Origin: SIG603 sp964370115
GTDB lineage: Bacteria; Bacillota; Clostridia; Oscillospirales; Acutalibacteraceae
Direction: 5' to 3'
DNA: 23,206 bases
Assembly (NCBI GenBank): GCA_964370115.1
Contig: CAYJIA010000035.1
Location: 1 to 23,206, forward strand
The translations under genes were made by a program, and so were the position numbers. Within the stretch, counting starts at the first letter, position 1. Every line of letters starts with the position of its first letter. Below, in pieces: positions 6,381 through 14,436 of this stretch. The notes below the pieces were generated by a model. That model was not told the DNA's origin. It did no database searches and saw only the letters and a list, made by a program, of their open reading frames with translations.

Positions 6381-7508
6381 TTAAAATTTAAACAAAGAAA
6401 ACCTTTTAATGTCTATCACGTGATATGGACACATCTCGTGACAGCAGAAACATTTTATACATTCTTTATAATTTATTATTTTTGCTTTTTTATCTTTTAT
6501 TTCAATAATTTTTTGTGGACAAGACTCGCCACATTTATTACATCCCACGCACTTTTTAGTGCTGATTTTTGGCAGTGGTGTCATGAATTTTCTTGCCATA
6601 GGTCTAAATATCTTCGGCAACTTGTCCGCGAAATCAATAGATTTACTCGACGGTTGCAAAAAATCTTTTTGTATAAGTGTATCGAGTTTTTCGCCTATAA
6701 TTTCTAGGTCGTTAGCACTTTTAGCGCATAGACCACGGTCTATCGCAAGCCTTAACATGTTTATGTCGTTAGGTTTCATATTTGCAATTTTAGAGCCAAC
6801 AAGATCGGCTGAATATGGACTGCTTGACGCTATAACAGCGCCTATAAATTTCTTTCTTCCACCGGTAGGTCCGTCACCTTCCATCGCTTCAATTGCATCG
6901 ATAAACGATAGATTTGGTGAAATGTACTCGCATAAATCCACGAGCATTTGAGAAAAATTCACCTTGTCAGGGTATCTTGCGTGAAGCTCGGGTTTCATAA
7001 GTCCGGGGACAGTACCGAAAAGATTTTTAACTGCACCACTATAAGTGGTCATGCAATGAGACTTAAGCTTTGCGACATTTATGATGAAGTCAGCGCTTAT
7101 AAATGGCTTTACTATGTTGATTTTCTTGCAAATCACGCCGTTTTGAAGTTCAACACTTTCATGCTCACATTCGGTATAAAGCTTAAATCCATATGTATTT
7201 GCCATTTCTTCATAACCGCAGCTACGGAAATTTCCTGTCACTACCGATTTTGTGAAAAGTCCACCGCTACTTTCGGCGATAAGCACATTTGCACCCAGTT
7301 CCTTTACACAAACGCCTATTGCCGCCACTAAATTTGGGTGGGTTATTATTGCACTGTCGGCACTTGCCCTTATGACAAGATTAGGTTTAATCACAACCGT
7401 CATATCAGGCTTGATTTGTGGATTTAGTATTTCAAACTGCGATTTGACCAGTTTTTTAAGTGTGTCAAAATCATAGTTTTTTGCCGATGACAAAGCTACT
7501 TTATCCAT
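6381..7508 (-). CDS. DUF362 domain protein with two C-terminal 4Fe-4S clusters
   Basis: The protein has 375 residues. The first 300 or so match the DUF362 type (MTVVIKPNLV near residues 40-50, IAESSGG near 90, FINVAKLKSHCMTTYSGAVKNLFG near 140-170). The C-terminal 56 residues hold two bacterial ferredoxin motifs, CVGCNKCGESCP and CIKCFCCHEMCP, each CX2CX2CX3CP. The second motif has one extra Cys. It is probably an iron-sulfur redox or electron-transfer protein; the biochemical role of DUF362 proteins is poorly known. Start choice: an upstream ATG at 7532 exists, but the ATG at 7508 has GGAG 8-9 nt before it. It overlaps the aminotransferase stop by 8 bp (ATGGATAA), the same kind of coupling seen elsewhere in this operon. 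Confidence 0.88.
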   Translation of the reverse strand: MDKVALSSAKNYDFDTLKKLVKSQFEILNPQIKPDMTVVIKPNLVIRASADSAIITHPNLVAAIGVCVKELGANVLIAESSGGLFTKSVVTGNFRSCGYEEMANTYGFKLYTECEHESVELQNGVICKKINIVKPFISADFIINVAKLKSHCMTTYSGAVKNLFGTVPGLMKPELHARYPDKVNFSQMLVDLCEYISPNLSFIDAIEAMEGDGPTGGRKKFIGAVIASSSPYSADLVGSKIANMKPNDINMLRLAIDRGLCAKSANDLEIIGEKLDTLIQKDFLQPSSKSIDFADKLPKIFRPMARKFMTPLPKISTKKCVGCNKCGESCPQKIIEIKDKKAKIINYKECIKCFCCHEMCPYHVIDIKRFSLFKF

Positions 7509-8691
7509 TGTTTTCTCCGTCTTTAAGTTCATTTATAAATTCTTCCATGCGCTTTAGCGCCTCTAAAATATGTTCAATGGAATAAGAGTATGAAATTCTA
7601 ACAAAGCCCTCTCCACATTCTCCAAAAGCAGTTCCAGGCACAACTGCGACACGTTTTGCATAAATTAGCTTTTCGCAGAATTCTGCCGAACTCATTCCAG
7701 CTGATTTTATAGACGGGAATACATAAAATGCGCCTTCGGGCTCAAAACAGGTAAGCCCCATGCGGTTTAACTCTTTTACTATAAGCCTGCGCCTCATATC
7801 GTACTCTTTTTTCATCTGTGCTATGTCGTTGTCGCCGTGCTCTAGCGCCTCTATTGCTGCGTATTGTGCGGTTGTAGGTGCGCTCATAATCGCATATTGA
7901 TGAAGTTTTGTCATGAGGGCAATTATATCTTCGGGTCCTACGGCATAACCCATACGCCAGCCTGTCATAGAGTAGGACTTTGAAAATCCATTAACTACAA
8001 CAGTGCGTTCTTTCATACCGTCAAGCGATGAAAAACATACGTGAGAAGTATCTCCATAAGTAAGCTCGCTGTAAATCTCGTCGGACATTACAAACAGATT
8101 ATGCTTTTTTACAACTTCTGCGATTTCCTCTAAATGCTCAAGACGCATTACAGCACCTGTGGGATTGTTAGGAAAAGGCAAAATAAGCAGTTTAGTCTTT
8201 GGTGTGATTTTTTCTTCAAGTTCTTTCGCTGTTAGTCTAAAATGGTTTTCAGACTTTGTGTTTATTATTACGGGCACGCCTTTTGCCATTTGTACAAGTG
8301 GGGTATAGCAAACAAAGCTAGGCTCGGGGATAATTACTTCATCGCCCTCGTTTATAAATGTTCTAAGGCATAAGTCTATCGCCTCAGAGCCACCAACGCT
8401 TACGAGTACTTCGGTGTCAGGGTTATAGCTTACACTGTATTTTCTATCCATAAATTTTGCAATTTCTTCTCTAAGTTTTGCAAAACCACGGTTAGGGGTA
8501 TATCTTGTTTTACCTTTTTGCAGGGAGCTTATACCAGCCTCTCTTATATGCCAAGGTGTGTAAAAGTCGGGTTCTCCAACACTTAGCGAGATAACGTCTT
8601 CCATTTCGCTTGCAATGTCAAAAAACTTTCTTATGCCCGAGGGCTTAATTTGCATTAAGTCTTTATTTATATGTTCATTATAATTAATCAC
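7501..8691 (-). CDS. PLP-dependent class I/II aminotransferase
   Basis: The 396-residue fold-type I aminotransferase shows the expected series of residues: GEPDFYTP near 39-46, GGSEAIDL near 100, the substrate/PLP loop FPNNPTG with Asn176, Asp204 in SDEIYSEL, Lys238 in FSKSYSMTGWRMGY as the Schiff-base lysine, and a late Arg in GEGFVRISYSYS. The closest general group is the aspartate/aromatic/PatA-like set; the exact amino donor is not readable. It starts with GTG, which overlaps the Lrp gene stop as GTGATTAA (8 bp), with GAGAGGAAG as ribosome-binding site. Pairing with an Lrp regulator directly upstream suggests a role in amino acid breakdown or balance, controlled by that regulator. Confidence 0.93.
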   Translation of the reverse strand: MINYNEHINKDLMQIKPSGIRKFFDIASEMEDVISLSVGEPDFYTPWHIREAGISSLQKGKTRYTPNRGFAKLREEIAKFMDRKYSVSYNPDTEVLVSVGGSEAIDLCLRTFINEGDEVIIPEPSFVCYTPLVQMAKGVPVIINTKSENHFRLTAKELEEKITPKTKLLILPFPNNPTGAVMRLEHLEEIAEVVKKHNLFVMSDEIYSELTYGDTSHVCFSSLDGMKERTVVVNGFSKSYSMTGWRMGYAVGPEDIIALMTKLHQYAIMSAPTTAQYAAIEALEHGDNDIAQMKKEYDMRRRLIVKELNRMGLTCFEPEGAFYVFPSIKSAGMSSAEFCEKLIYAKRVAVVPGTAFGECGEGFVRISYSYSIEHILEALKRMEEFINELKDGENNG

Positions 8692-9181
8692 AAAGGTTGC
8701 TTCCTCTCTCGTCTTTATCTTCTAAATTTGTAGAAAAGATTAGATTTTCATCTTTATATCTAGTTAGTATAAAATGAGTTGCCATAGACAAAACGCCTTT
8801 AATGCAGGCAAGTCTTTTTGACACGAACATTGCAACGTCTGACATAGTTTCGGCGTTTACTATAAGTGCTAGGTCATAACCACCCGACATAAGGTAAACC
8901 GACTCCACCTCGTCGTACTCCATAAGTCTTTTAGCAGTCTCATCAAAGCCTGTATCCATTTGAGGAGTGACTTTTACCTCTATAAGGGCAGAGGCTCTTT
9001 TTGTGCTTATGGCCTCCCAGTTAATTATAGCCTTATAGCCTTTAATGACTCCGTCTTTTTCAAGTTTGGCTATAGTCTTTGTCACTTCGTCTTCGTCGAC
9101 TCCTAGCATTGCAGAGATCTGTGAGTTTGTAAGTTTTGCATTTTTTTCAAGTATTTCTAAAATTCTTTCGTTTAAGTTCAT
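8684..9181 (-). CDS. Lrp/AsnC-family transcriptional regulator
   Basis: The 165-residue protein has an N-terminal winged helix-turn-helix (ILEILEKNAKLTNSQISAMLGVDEDEV through GVIKGYKAII, about 7-52) and a C-terminal RAM/AsnC ligand domain (ALIEVKVTP through ESVYLMSGGYDLALIV). Family members bind amino acids and form octamers. The gene starts 2 nt after the PHP gene stop, with GGAG inside the end of that gene, and overlaps the aminotransferase. It most likely regulates this operon, including its own expression, but no operator could be identified. Confidence 0.93.
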   Translation of the reverse strand: MNLNERILEILEKNAKLTNSQISAMLGVDEDEVTKTIAKLEKDGVIKGYKAIINWEAISTKRASALIEVKVTPQMDTGFDETAKRLMEYDEVESVYLMSGGYDLALIVNAETMSDVAMFVSKRLACIKGVLSMATHFILTRYKDENLIFSTNLEDKDERGSNLCD

Positions 9182-9183
9182 GG

Positions 9184-10014
9184 TTAATTCTCCTTAATAA
9201 AATCTATCATTATCGCTTTTCTATTTTTAAAAACAGTGTACTGTTTAAATCCTATTTTATAAAGCTCCTCATATGCTTTTTGTATGCCTGTTCCAAGGTC
9301 CTTTGTGTTATGGGCATCAGAACCCACGGTCAAAAGTCTGCCACCCATTTCATAATATGTTTTAAATAGCATAATGTCTATGTCAAAAACCTCTGGATAT
9401 GAGCGAAGTGGCGAGGTGTTAAGTTCAAGTGCAATATTATTTTCTATAAGTCTTTTGAATATTTTTTTAGAGTTTTCTAAAAATAAAGCCATGTCGACAC
9501 GGAGTTTACATTTGCCAACTATATATCTTAGCGGATAGGTGATATGCGCAAGAGTGTTAAAGTCGCCAAAGTCTATAAGCCTGTGTAGTTCGTCAAAATA
9601 TTTTTGAATTGTAGGCTCGACATCTTTGTTATTTTCGTCCCAAAAATAGAAATCTACCGTGCCGTCATTTAATGCGTGCACCGAGCCTATTACAAAGTCG
9701 TAGTCGTAATTTTTCAAAACCGAGGTCGCCACATCTAAGGCATAAACAGGTTGGCCTAGCTCTACGCCTTTTATAATATTAAGCTTTCCAGAAAATTCTT
9801 TTTCCATTTCTTCCATTTGCAAAATAGCTTTTTTGACAACAGGCGCATAAGGGTGTTCGTCTTCATTAAAGCGCTCACATTCGCAGTGGTCTGTAATGGC
9901 GTAATAGTGAAGATTTAACTCAAGTGCTGTTTGGCACATGTCAAACATACTACAGTCACCGTCGTAGGATACATTTGAATGTGTATGACAATCTGAAATA
10001 TTTTTAAAAAGCAT
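9184..10014 (-). CDS. PHP-domain phosphatase, HisJ-like (putative histidinol-phosphatase)
   Basis: The 276-residue PHP metal hydrolase shows the full set of metal-ligand motifs: DCHTHS (8-13), ITDHCE, GVELG, GSVHALND, AHITYP, ELNTSPLR and GSDAHNTKDLG. This set and the length fit the HisJ-type histidinol-phosphatase family, which removes phosphate from L-histidinol phosphate. No other his gene is in view, so a different phosphoester substrate is possible. Start choice: the frame is open upstream to 10071, but the ATG at 10014 is preceded by a perfect AGGAGGT at the right spacing, and the predicted transcript starts near 10036, which excludes the longer form. It is the first gene of the six-gene minus-strand operon. 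Confidence 0.87.
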   Translation of the reverse strand: MLFKNISDCHTHSNVSYDGDCSMFDMCQTALELNLHYYAITDHCECERFNEDEHPYAPVVKKAILQMEEMEKEFSGKLNIIKGVELGQPVYALDVATSVLKNYDYDFVIGSVHALNDGTVDFYFWDENNKDVEPTIQKYFDELHRLIDFGDFNTLAHITYPLRYIVGKCKLRVDMALFLENSKKIFKRLIENNIALELNTSPLRSYPEVFDIDIMLFKTYYEMGGRLLTVGSDAHNTKDLGTGIQKAYEELYKIGFKQYTVFKNRKAIMIDFIKEN

Positions 10015-10042
10015 AGTATACCTCCTAGTTATAGATAGATTT

Positions 10043-10071
10043 ATTATATCATAAAAAGAATTACAAGACAA
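10043..10071 (-). promoter_or_regulatory. Promoter of the six-gene minus-strand operon
   Basis: On the minus strand TTGTCT (10071-10066) and TATAAT (10048-10043) are separated by 17 bp. The predicted start is near 10036, about 20 nt before the PHP gene ATG, so the leader contains little more than the AGGAGGT site. Confidence 0.78.
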
Positions 10072-10156
10072 TATAAATTAAAATCTCGAATAATTTCATA
10101 AAAAAAGGGCAATATAAGCTTGTAAATTCAATTTGAAATTAAAGGTGGTATTTAAT

Positions 10157-10372
10157 ATGGTTGACGTATTAGCTTTAATCCTACTCATAGTAGGTGGCTT
10201 AAACTGGGGTCTTGTAGGAATTTTTGAATTTGACCTTGTCGCATTTCTATTTGGTGGACAAACTTCATTTTTAAGTAGAGCAGTATATATAGTTGTTTTT
10301 TTATCAGCGCTGTGGTGCTTTACTTTCTTTATGAAAAAGAGAAACGGTATAGGCAGAAACAACGACCAGTAA
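10157..10372 (+). CDS. DUF378 small membrane protein
   Basis: The 71-residue protein has two hydrophobic helices separated by a short loop. The first carries the family signature LILLIVGGLNWGLVGIFEFDLVAFLFG (about 7-33), the second is near 39-60, and a basic tail follows. Proteins of this family (such as YuzA of Bacillus) are common in Firmicutes and have no established function. Start choice: an in-frame TTG at 10133 exists, but AAAGGTGG (10141-10148) lies between it and the ATG at 10157, which it serves. The gene diverges from the minus-strand operon, so the 140-bp region at 10015-10156 holds both control regions. I see no clear promoter for this gene. Confidence 0.85.
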   Translation: MVDVLALILLIVGGLNWGLVGIFEFDLVAFLFGGQTSFLSRAVYIVVFLSALWCFTFFMKKRNGIGRNNDQ

Positions 10373-10385
10373 TTTTAATTAAAAC

Positions 10386-10415
10386 TGAATAAAGTGAAAA
10401 AATACTCCTATAATT
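10386..10415 (+). promoter_or_regulatory. Putative forespore-type (sigma-F/G) promoter of spoIIR
   Basis: GAATA (10387-10391) fits the sigma-G -35 pattern GHATR. It is followed after 17 bp by TATAATT (10409-10415), which matches five of seven positions of CATNHTA. The block also reads as a sigma-A -10 (TATAAT at 10409-10414) with a poor -35. Sigma-F and sigma-G recognise overlapping elements, and spoIIR is known to be a sigma-F gene in Bacillus. The predicted start is near 10421, in the loop of the terminator hairpin. Confidence 0.45.
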
Positions 10416-10445
10416 TATTTGAAAAAATTATGAGGAGTATTTTTT
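10397..10445 (+). terminator. Terminator of the DUF378 gene that also covers the spoIIR ribosome-binding site
   Basis: AAAAAATACTCCT (10397-10409) pairs with AGGAGTATTTTTT (10433-10445), and ATAATT (10410-10415) pairs with AATTAT (10426-10431). The only interruption is the bulged G at 10432, around a 10-nt loop. The six T bases form the terminator run. The stem ends on the base before the spoIIR ATG (10446) and contains its GAGGAG. Confidence 0.85.
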
Positions 10446-11063
10446 ATGGAAACTATAAAAAGAATTTTTAAATTTAAGAGGATAGACAAAATTTTACTTA
10501 GCGGTTTTTTTCTTGCAGTGTTATTTGCATTTATTGGTTTTAGCGCCCAGTGTGAGGAGATATCAGAAAAAACACTTAGAATGCACGTGCTTGCAAACTC
10601 TGATACGGAATACGACCAAAGGGTGAAGATTTATGTTAAAGATGAATTATCACTTTTTGCAGGAGAACTTATAGAAGAAGCGACATCTATTGAAGAGGCA
10701 CAGCTCATACTTTCTCAAAGCATGGATGAAATTCAGAGGCTTGCAAATATGAAATTAGATGAAATAAATGTAGGTTATTCGGCGACTGTGAGCCTTGAAA
10801 ATGCGTATTTCCCAACTAGAGAGTACGAGACTTTTACTCTGCCAGCAGGAGAGTATGAGGCCTTGCAGGTAATGCTTGGAGAGGCGAGCGGTCAAAACTG
10901 GTGGTGCGTGGTGTATCCTTCTTTGTGCATTAGCAGTGCAAGTGACGAATATGAAGATTTTTCAAAAGAAGAGCAGGAAATAATACAAAGCCCCGACGAT
11001 TTTACAGTGTCGTTTAAAGTTTATGAATGGTATCAAAATATTAAAAATTTTCTTAGCTTTTAA
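10446..11063 (+). CDS. spoIIR: Stage II sporulation protein R
   Basis: SpoIIR is made in the forespore and secreted into the intermembrane space, where it triggers SpoIIGA to process pro-sigma-E in the mother cell. The 205-residue sequence has an N-terminal signal or anchor helix (about 16-34) and then the family core: LRMHVLANSDTEYDQRVK (about 45-62), YFPTREYETFTLPAGEYEALQVMLGEASGQNWWCVVYPSLC (about 119-160). These blocks are highly characteristic. The ATG follows GAGGAG by 8 nt, but that site lies in the 3' arm of a terminator stem. A forespore-type promoter overlaps the 5' arm. The protein implies a spore-forming host. Confidence 0.95.
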   Translation: METIKRIFKFKRIDKILLSGFFLAVLFAFIGFSAQCEEISEKTLRMHVLANSDTEYDQRVKIYVKDELSLFAGELIEEATSIEEAQLILSQSMDEIQRLANMKLDEINVGYSATVSLENAYFPTREYETFTLPAGEYEALQVMLGEASGQNWWCVVYPSLCISSASDEYEDFSKEEQEIIQSPDDFTVSFKVYEWYQNIKNFLSF

Positions 11064-11077
11064 ATATGGTGTTTTAT

Positions 11078-11127
11078 TTACCCATGCTATATGATAAAAT
11101 GGTATAAAGATTTTATCATGGGGGTAA
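11078..11127 (+). promoter_or_regulatory. Hairpin overlapping the addB ribosome-binding site
   Basis: ATGATAAAAT (11091-11100) pairs with ATTTTATCAT (11110-11119) around a 9-nt loop. The stem can extend by TTACCC (11078-11083) with GGGTAA (11122-11127) across a bulge, burying part of the GGGGG (11120-11124) used by addB. It lacks a T-tract after the stem, so it is not a normal terminator. Confidence 0.5.
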
Positions 11128-11130
11128 GTT

Positions 11131-14100
11131 ATGCTGGAATTGATTTTTAGTAAATCTGATATTATAAAAACTGAATATATAAGAAAATTGGTGGTAGGCG
11201 ATGTCAGTCAAAGGGTGTTTTTGTTGGTGCCCGACCAGTTTTCATTTCAAACCGAAAAGGCTATTTTAGACATGGCTGGAGCAAAACGTGCTGCAAATAT
11301 TAAAGTTTTCACCTTTTCACGCCTTGCAAGCGAAGTTTTCTCGCTTTACGGAGGGATATACGAGACAAAGCTCTCCGACATGGGGAAGATGATACTGATG
11401 TCAAATGCAGTATCGGCTTGTGCAGATAATCTAGAGCTTTTAGGCTCTGCTGCAAAAGCGGATAGACTTACTTCACTGATGTTAAACTTTGTAGAAGAGA
11501 TGAAAACTTCTTTTGTCAGTGCCGAGGATATAATAGCAAGCTCAAAAACTTTAGACACTACACTTGGTCAAAAAACCTATGAGGCAGGGCTTATATACTC
11601 GACATATGAACAACTTTTAAAAGGCGTGTATGTTGATGCAGACGACATGATAAGTATAATGGCAAAACTTGTTTTGGAGCATAAATACTTTAAAGATGCG
11701 TCGGTTTATATAGACGGCTTTGAGTATTTTAATAAGCAAAAAAGAAAGGTTTTAGCATCAATTATAAAAGACAGCGAAAAAACAGTATGTGCCCTGCCGA
11801 TAGACGACATGGAAAACAGTGACGAGGACTCTGCGTTTTCACAAGCAAGAAACACGGCTAGAAATCTAATAAAGATTGCAAGAGAAGAAAATATACGTGT
11901 AAAGGCGCCCGTTAAACTGACACATAGTCCTGAAAATAAAGCAGAAAGTCTTGTGCATCTTGAAAAAAATATATACGCTGATTTTGAGTCACAGATATAT
12001 GAAAATTGTGGCGATATACAAATTTTTGAGGCGGAGGATATATACGAAGAGGCGCAGTATGTATCGGCTACTATCAGGAAACTTATAATAGAAGGAAAAT
12101 ACCGCTACTCAGACATAGCGGTGCTTTGCCGAAACAGTGAAGCATTTACAGGTGTTATAGATTTTGCATTTAAACAATGGGACATACCGATTTATCTTGC
12201 AAAGGCTAAAAACTTTAGCAATATGCCGCTTGCCTGTTTAGTGATATTGGCACTTGATGTGCTTGAAACTTCTTATAACAGCGGGGCAGTGCTTTCTATG
12301 TTAAAAACAGGGCTTTGTCCACTCGATTTAGAGGAAATTTCAGAGCTTGAAAACTATGTGTTTTTGTGGAATATCAGAGGATCTCAGTGGAAAAATGAGT
12401 TTACAAAGTCGCCGTTTGGATTTGATAGTGCAGACGAAGAGCTAGAAAATACTACCCTACAAAGGCTTGAAGAGACAAGAAAAAAGATAATTAATCCACT
12501 TGTAAAACTCGAAAAATCGCTGAAAAAAGAGAAGTGCACAGAAAAATGTACGGCTATTTTTAAATTTTTAACAGATTTAGATGTTGAAAACGCTGTTTTA
12601 AAGAAAAGGCAAGAATTTTTACTTTCGGGAATGGAAGAGCAAGCGGAAGAGAGCGTGAGGGCTTGGAACATGCTAATGCAAGTGCTCGACTGTTTTGTCA
12701 CGACTATGGGAGAAGAAAATGTGAAGTTTTTAAAGTTTTCTTCGATGATAAAAGAAGTTATGAAGGCTCAAGAGCTTTCGGATATACCGCTTAAACTCGA
12801 TACAGTAAACTTTGCAAATGCACAGCAAGTGAAAATACAAGATGCAAAAGTCGTTTTTGTGATAGGCGCAGTGCAGGGTGAATTTCCCCTTGACGAAAAA
12901 GAAAGCGGACTTTTTAGTGACAGTGAAAGAAGAAGCTTGGTGGAGGCTAAAATCGAGCTCGAAAATGATTTGCAGTCGAGAATTTCGGCTGAAAAATTTG
13001 TTGCATATACAGCCCTTAATTGTGCGAGCGAAAGATTATACTTGAGTTTTCACAAGTCGAGAGGGCAGGACAGCTTTGTACAAAGCTCTATGGTGACACA
13101 TGTTTTAGAAATTTTTTCGGATTTGGAAATTAAAAGCGGTTTCGACGAAGAGTATTATGTAAACTCAAAAGACGCATTGCTGTCATTTGGGGCTAAGAAT
13201 TATCTGAGTGATAGTGAGAGCTCTAAAACTTATGTAAAGCTTATTGAAGAGATTGAAGAGTTTGCGCCAAGACTTTTGGCGATTAGACGTGCGGTGAGCA
13301 AGATTCCGTTTAAACTGCAAGACAAAGCGCTTTCTAAAAAAATGTTTTTTGAAAATCAGTTTTCAGCATCACAGGTCGAGGGCTATCACGAATGTAAATT
13401 TAGATATTTTTGCAGGTATGGACTGGGTGCAAAAGAGCGAAAAACCGCAAAACTCAGCGCCTTAGAATACGGAAATATAATGCACTACCTATTTGAAAAA
13501 ATGCTTGTCGGTGACTACACAGGCGAAGAAGATTTAATGGGTAAAATCGACGAGCTCTTACATGATTACATAGTAGAGAATATGGGTGGAATAGAAAATT
13601 TATCTGCTGTCGACAGATATAGGGTGCGCCGTATAAGTGTCACGGCATATATGCTAATAGCCCGTGTTTTAGAGGAGTTGTCACAGAGTAAATTTAAACC
13701 GAAATTTAACGAGTTAAGACTTAAAAACAGCACAGAGTTCCCACCACTTAAAGTGAAAACTAAAGACGGAAATATGGCTTATGTGAGCGGTGTAATTGAC
13801 CGTGTAGACACATATGAAGCCGACGGGAAAACTTATGTTAGGGTAATAGATTATAAGACGGGTAGTAAGGAATTTAAGCTATCTGACATACTCTTAGGAC
13901 TTAATTTGCAAATGCTCTTATATCTTGCGGCGATTTGTCAAAGCGGTGTGCTTCACCCCGCAGGTATGCTTTATCTGCCTGCGATTTCTCCGAATATTTC
14001 GGCAAAGAAAGGCGATGACGAGAAAAAGCTGATGTCGGAATTTGACAAACAACTTTGTATGAAAGGCTTGGTTTTGAGCAAGGAAGAGATAATCAAAGCC

Positions 14101-14436
14101 ATGGAGGAGCAGGCAAATGGTAGGTTTATTCCAGTTTCTATTAAAGGAGAGAAGTTAAAGGGCGAGGAAAGCACATTTAGCGATAACAGCATAGAATTGA
14201 TTTTCTCACATGTAAAAAGGCTTGTTTCGTCTATGGCGGACAGCTTGTTAGAGGGAGAAATAGAAGCGCAACCCCTAACAATAAATGCAAATGCTTGTGC
14301 TTACTGCCCTTACGAAAGTGTGTGCGGTGCAAAAAACTATGGCAAAGATATAGAAAAAATGAGCATGAAAAATGCAGAAATAATACAAAAACTGAGAGAG
14401 GAGGAAAATGAAAATGGCAAAGAGAGTGTGGACTAA
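11131..14436 (+). CDS. addB: ATP-dependent helicase/deoxyribonuclease subunit B
   Basis: AddB pairs with AddA to resect double-strand breaks and hand DNA to RecA. The 1101-residue protein shows VFLLVPDQFSFQTEKAIL near the N-terminus. Its C-terminal RecB-type nuclease has Asp890 (GVIDRVD) and Asp907/Lys909 (VIDYKTG). Cysteines for the family's 4Fe-4S staple are Cys755 (YHECKFRYF), Cys1056, Cys1059 and Cys1065 (CAYCPYESVC). The N-terminal nucleotide-binding loop is unusual: where relatives have GRxGSGKT, this protein reads SKSDIIKT, so the glycines are lost. The ATG follows GGGGG by about 6 nt. The 3' end overlaps addA, so the two subunits are coupled. It lies 67 nt after spoIIR and may be partly read from that promoter. 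Confidence 0.95.
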   Translation: MLELIFSKSDIIKTEYIRKLVVGDVSQRVFLLVPDQFSFQTEKAILDMAGAKRAANIKVFTFSRLASEVFSLYGGIYETKLSDMGKMILMSNAVSACADNLELLGSAAKADRLTSLMLNFVEEMKTSFVSAEDIIASSKTLDTTLGQKTYEAGLIYSTYEQLLKGVYVDADDMISIMAKLVLEHKYFKDASVYIDGFEYFNKQKRKVLASIIKDSEKTVCALPIDDMENSDEDSAFSQARNTARNLIKIAREENIRVKAPVKLTHSPENKAESLVHLEKNIYADFESQIYENCGDIQIFEAEDIYEEAQYVSATIRKLIIEGKYRYSDIAVLCRNSEAFTGVIDFAFKQWDIPIYLAKAKNFSNMPLACLVILALDVLETSYNSGAVLSMLKTGLCPLDLEEISELENYVFLWNIRGSQWKNEFTKSPFGFDSADEELENTTLQRLEETRKKIINPLVKLEKSLKKEKCTEKCTAIFKFLTDLDVENAVLKKRQEFLLSGMEEQAEESVRAWNMLMQVLDCFVTTMGEENVKFLKFSSMIKEVMKAQELSDIPLKLDTVNFANAQQVKIQDAKVVFVIGAVQGEFPLDEKESGLFSDSERRSLVEAKIELENDLQSRISAEKFVAYTALNCASERLYLSFHKSRGQDSFVQSSMVTHVLEIFSDLEIKSGFDEEYYVNSKDALLSFGAKNYLSDSESSKTYVKLIEEIEEFAPRLLAIRRAVSKIPFKLQDKALSKKMFFENQFSASQVEGYHECKFRYFCRYGLGAKERKTAKLSALEYGNIMHYLFEKMLVGDYTGEEDLMGKIDELLHDYIVENMGGIENLSAVDRYRVRRISVTAYMLIARVLEELSQSKFKPKFNELRLKNSTEFPPLKVKTKDGNMAYVSGVIDRVDTYEADGKTYVRVIDYKTGSKEFKLSDILLGLNLQMLLYLAAICQSGVLHPAGMLYLPAISPNISAKKGDDEKKLMSEFDKQLCMKGLVLSKEEIIKAMEEQANGRFIPVSIKGEKLKGEESTFSDNSIELIFSHVKRLVSSMADSLLEGEIEAQPLTINANACAYCPYESVCGAKNYGKDIEKMSMKNAEIIQKLREEENENGKESVD

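Noticed and set aside
10096..10362. 88-codon minus-strand open frame opposite the DUF378 gene
   Set aside because: It is antisense to a clear DUF378 gene and contains the complement of its membrane helices. It has no ribosome-binding site and no family resemblance.
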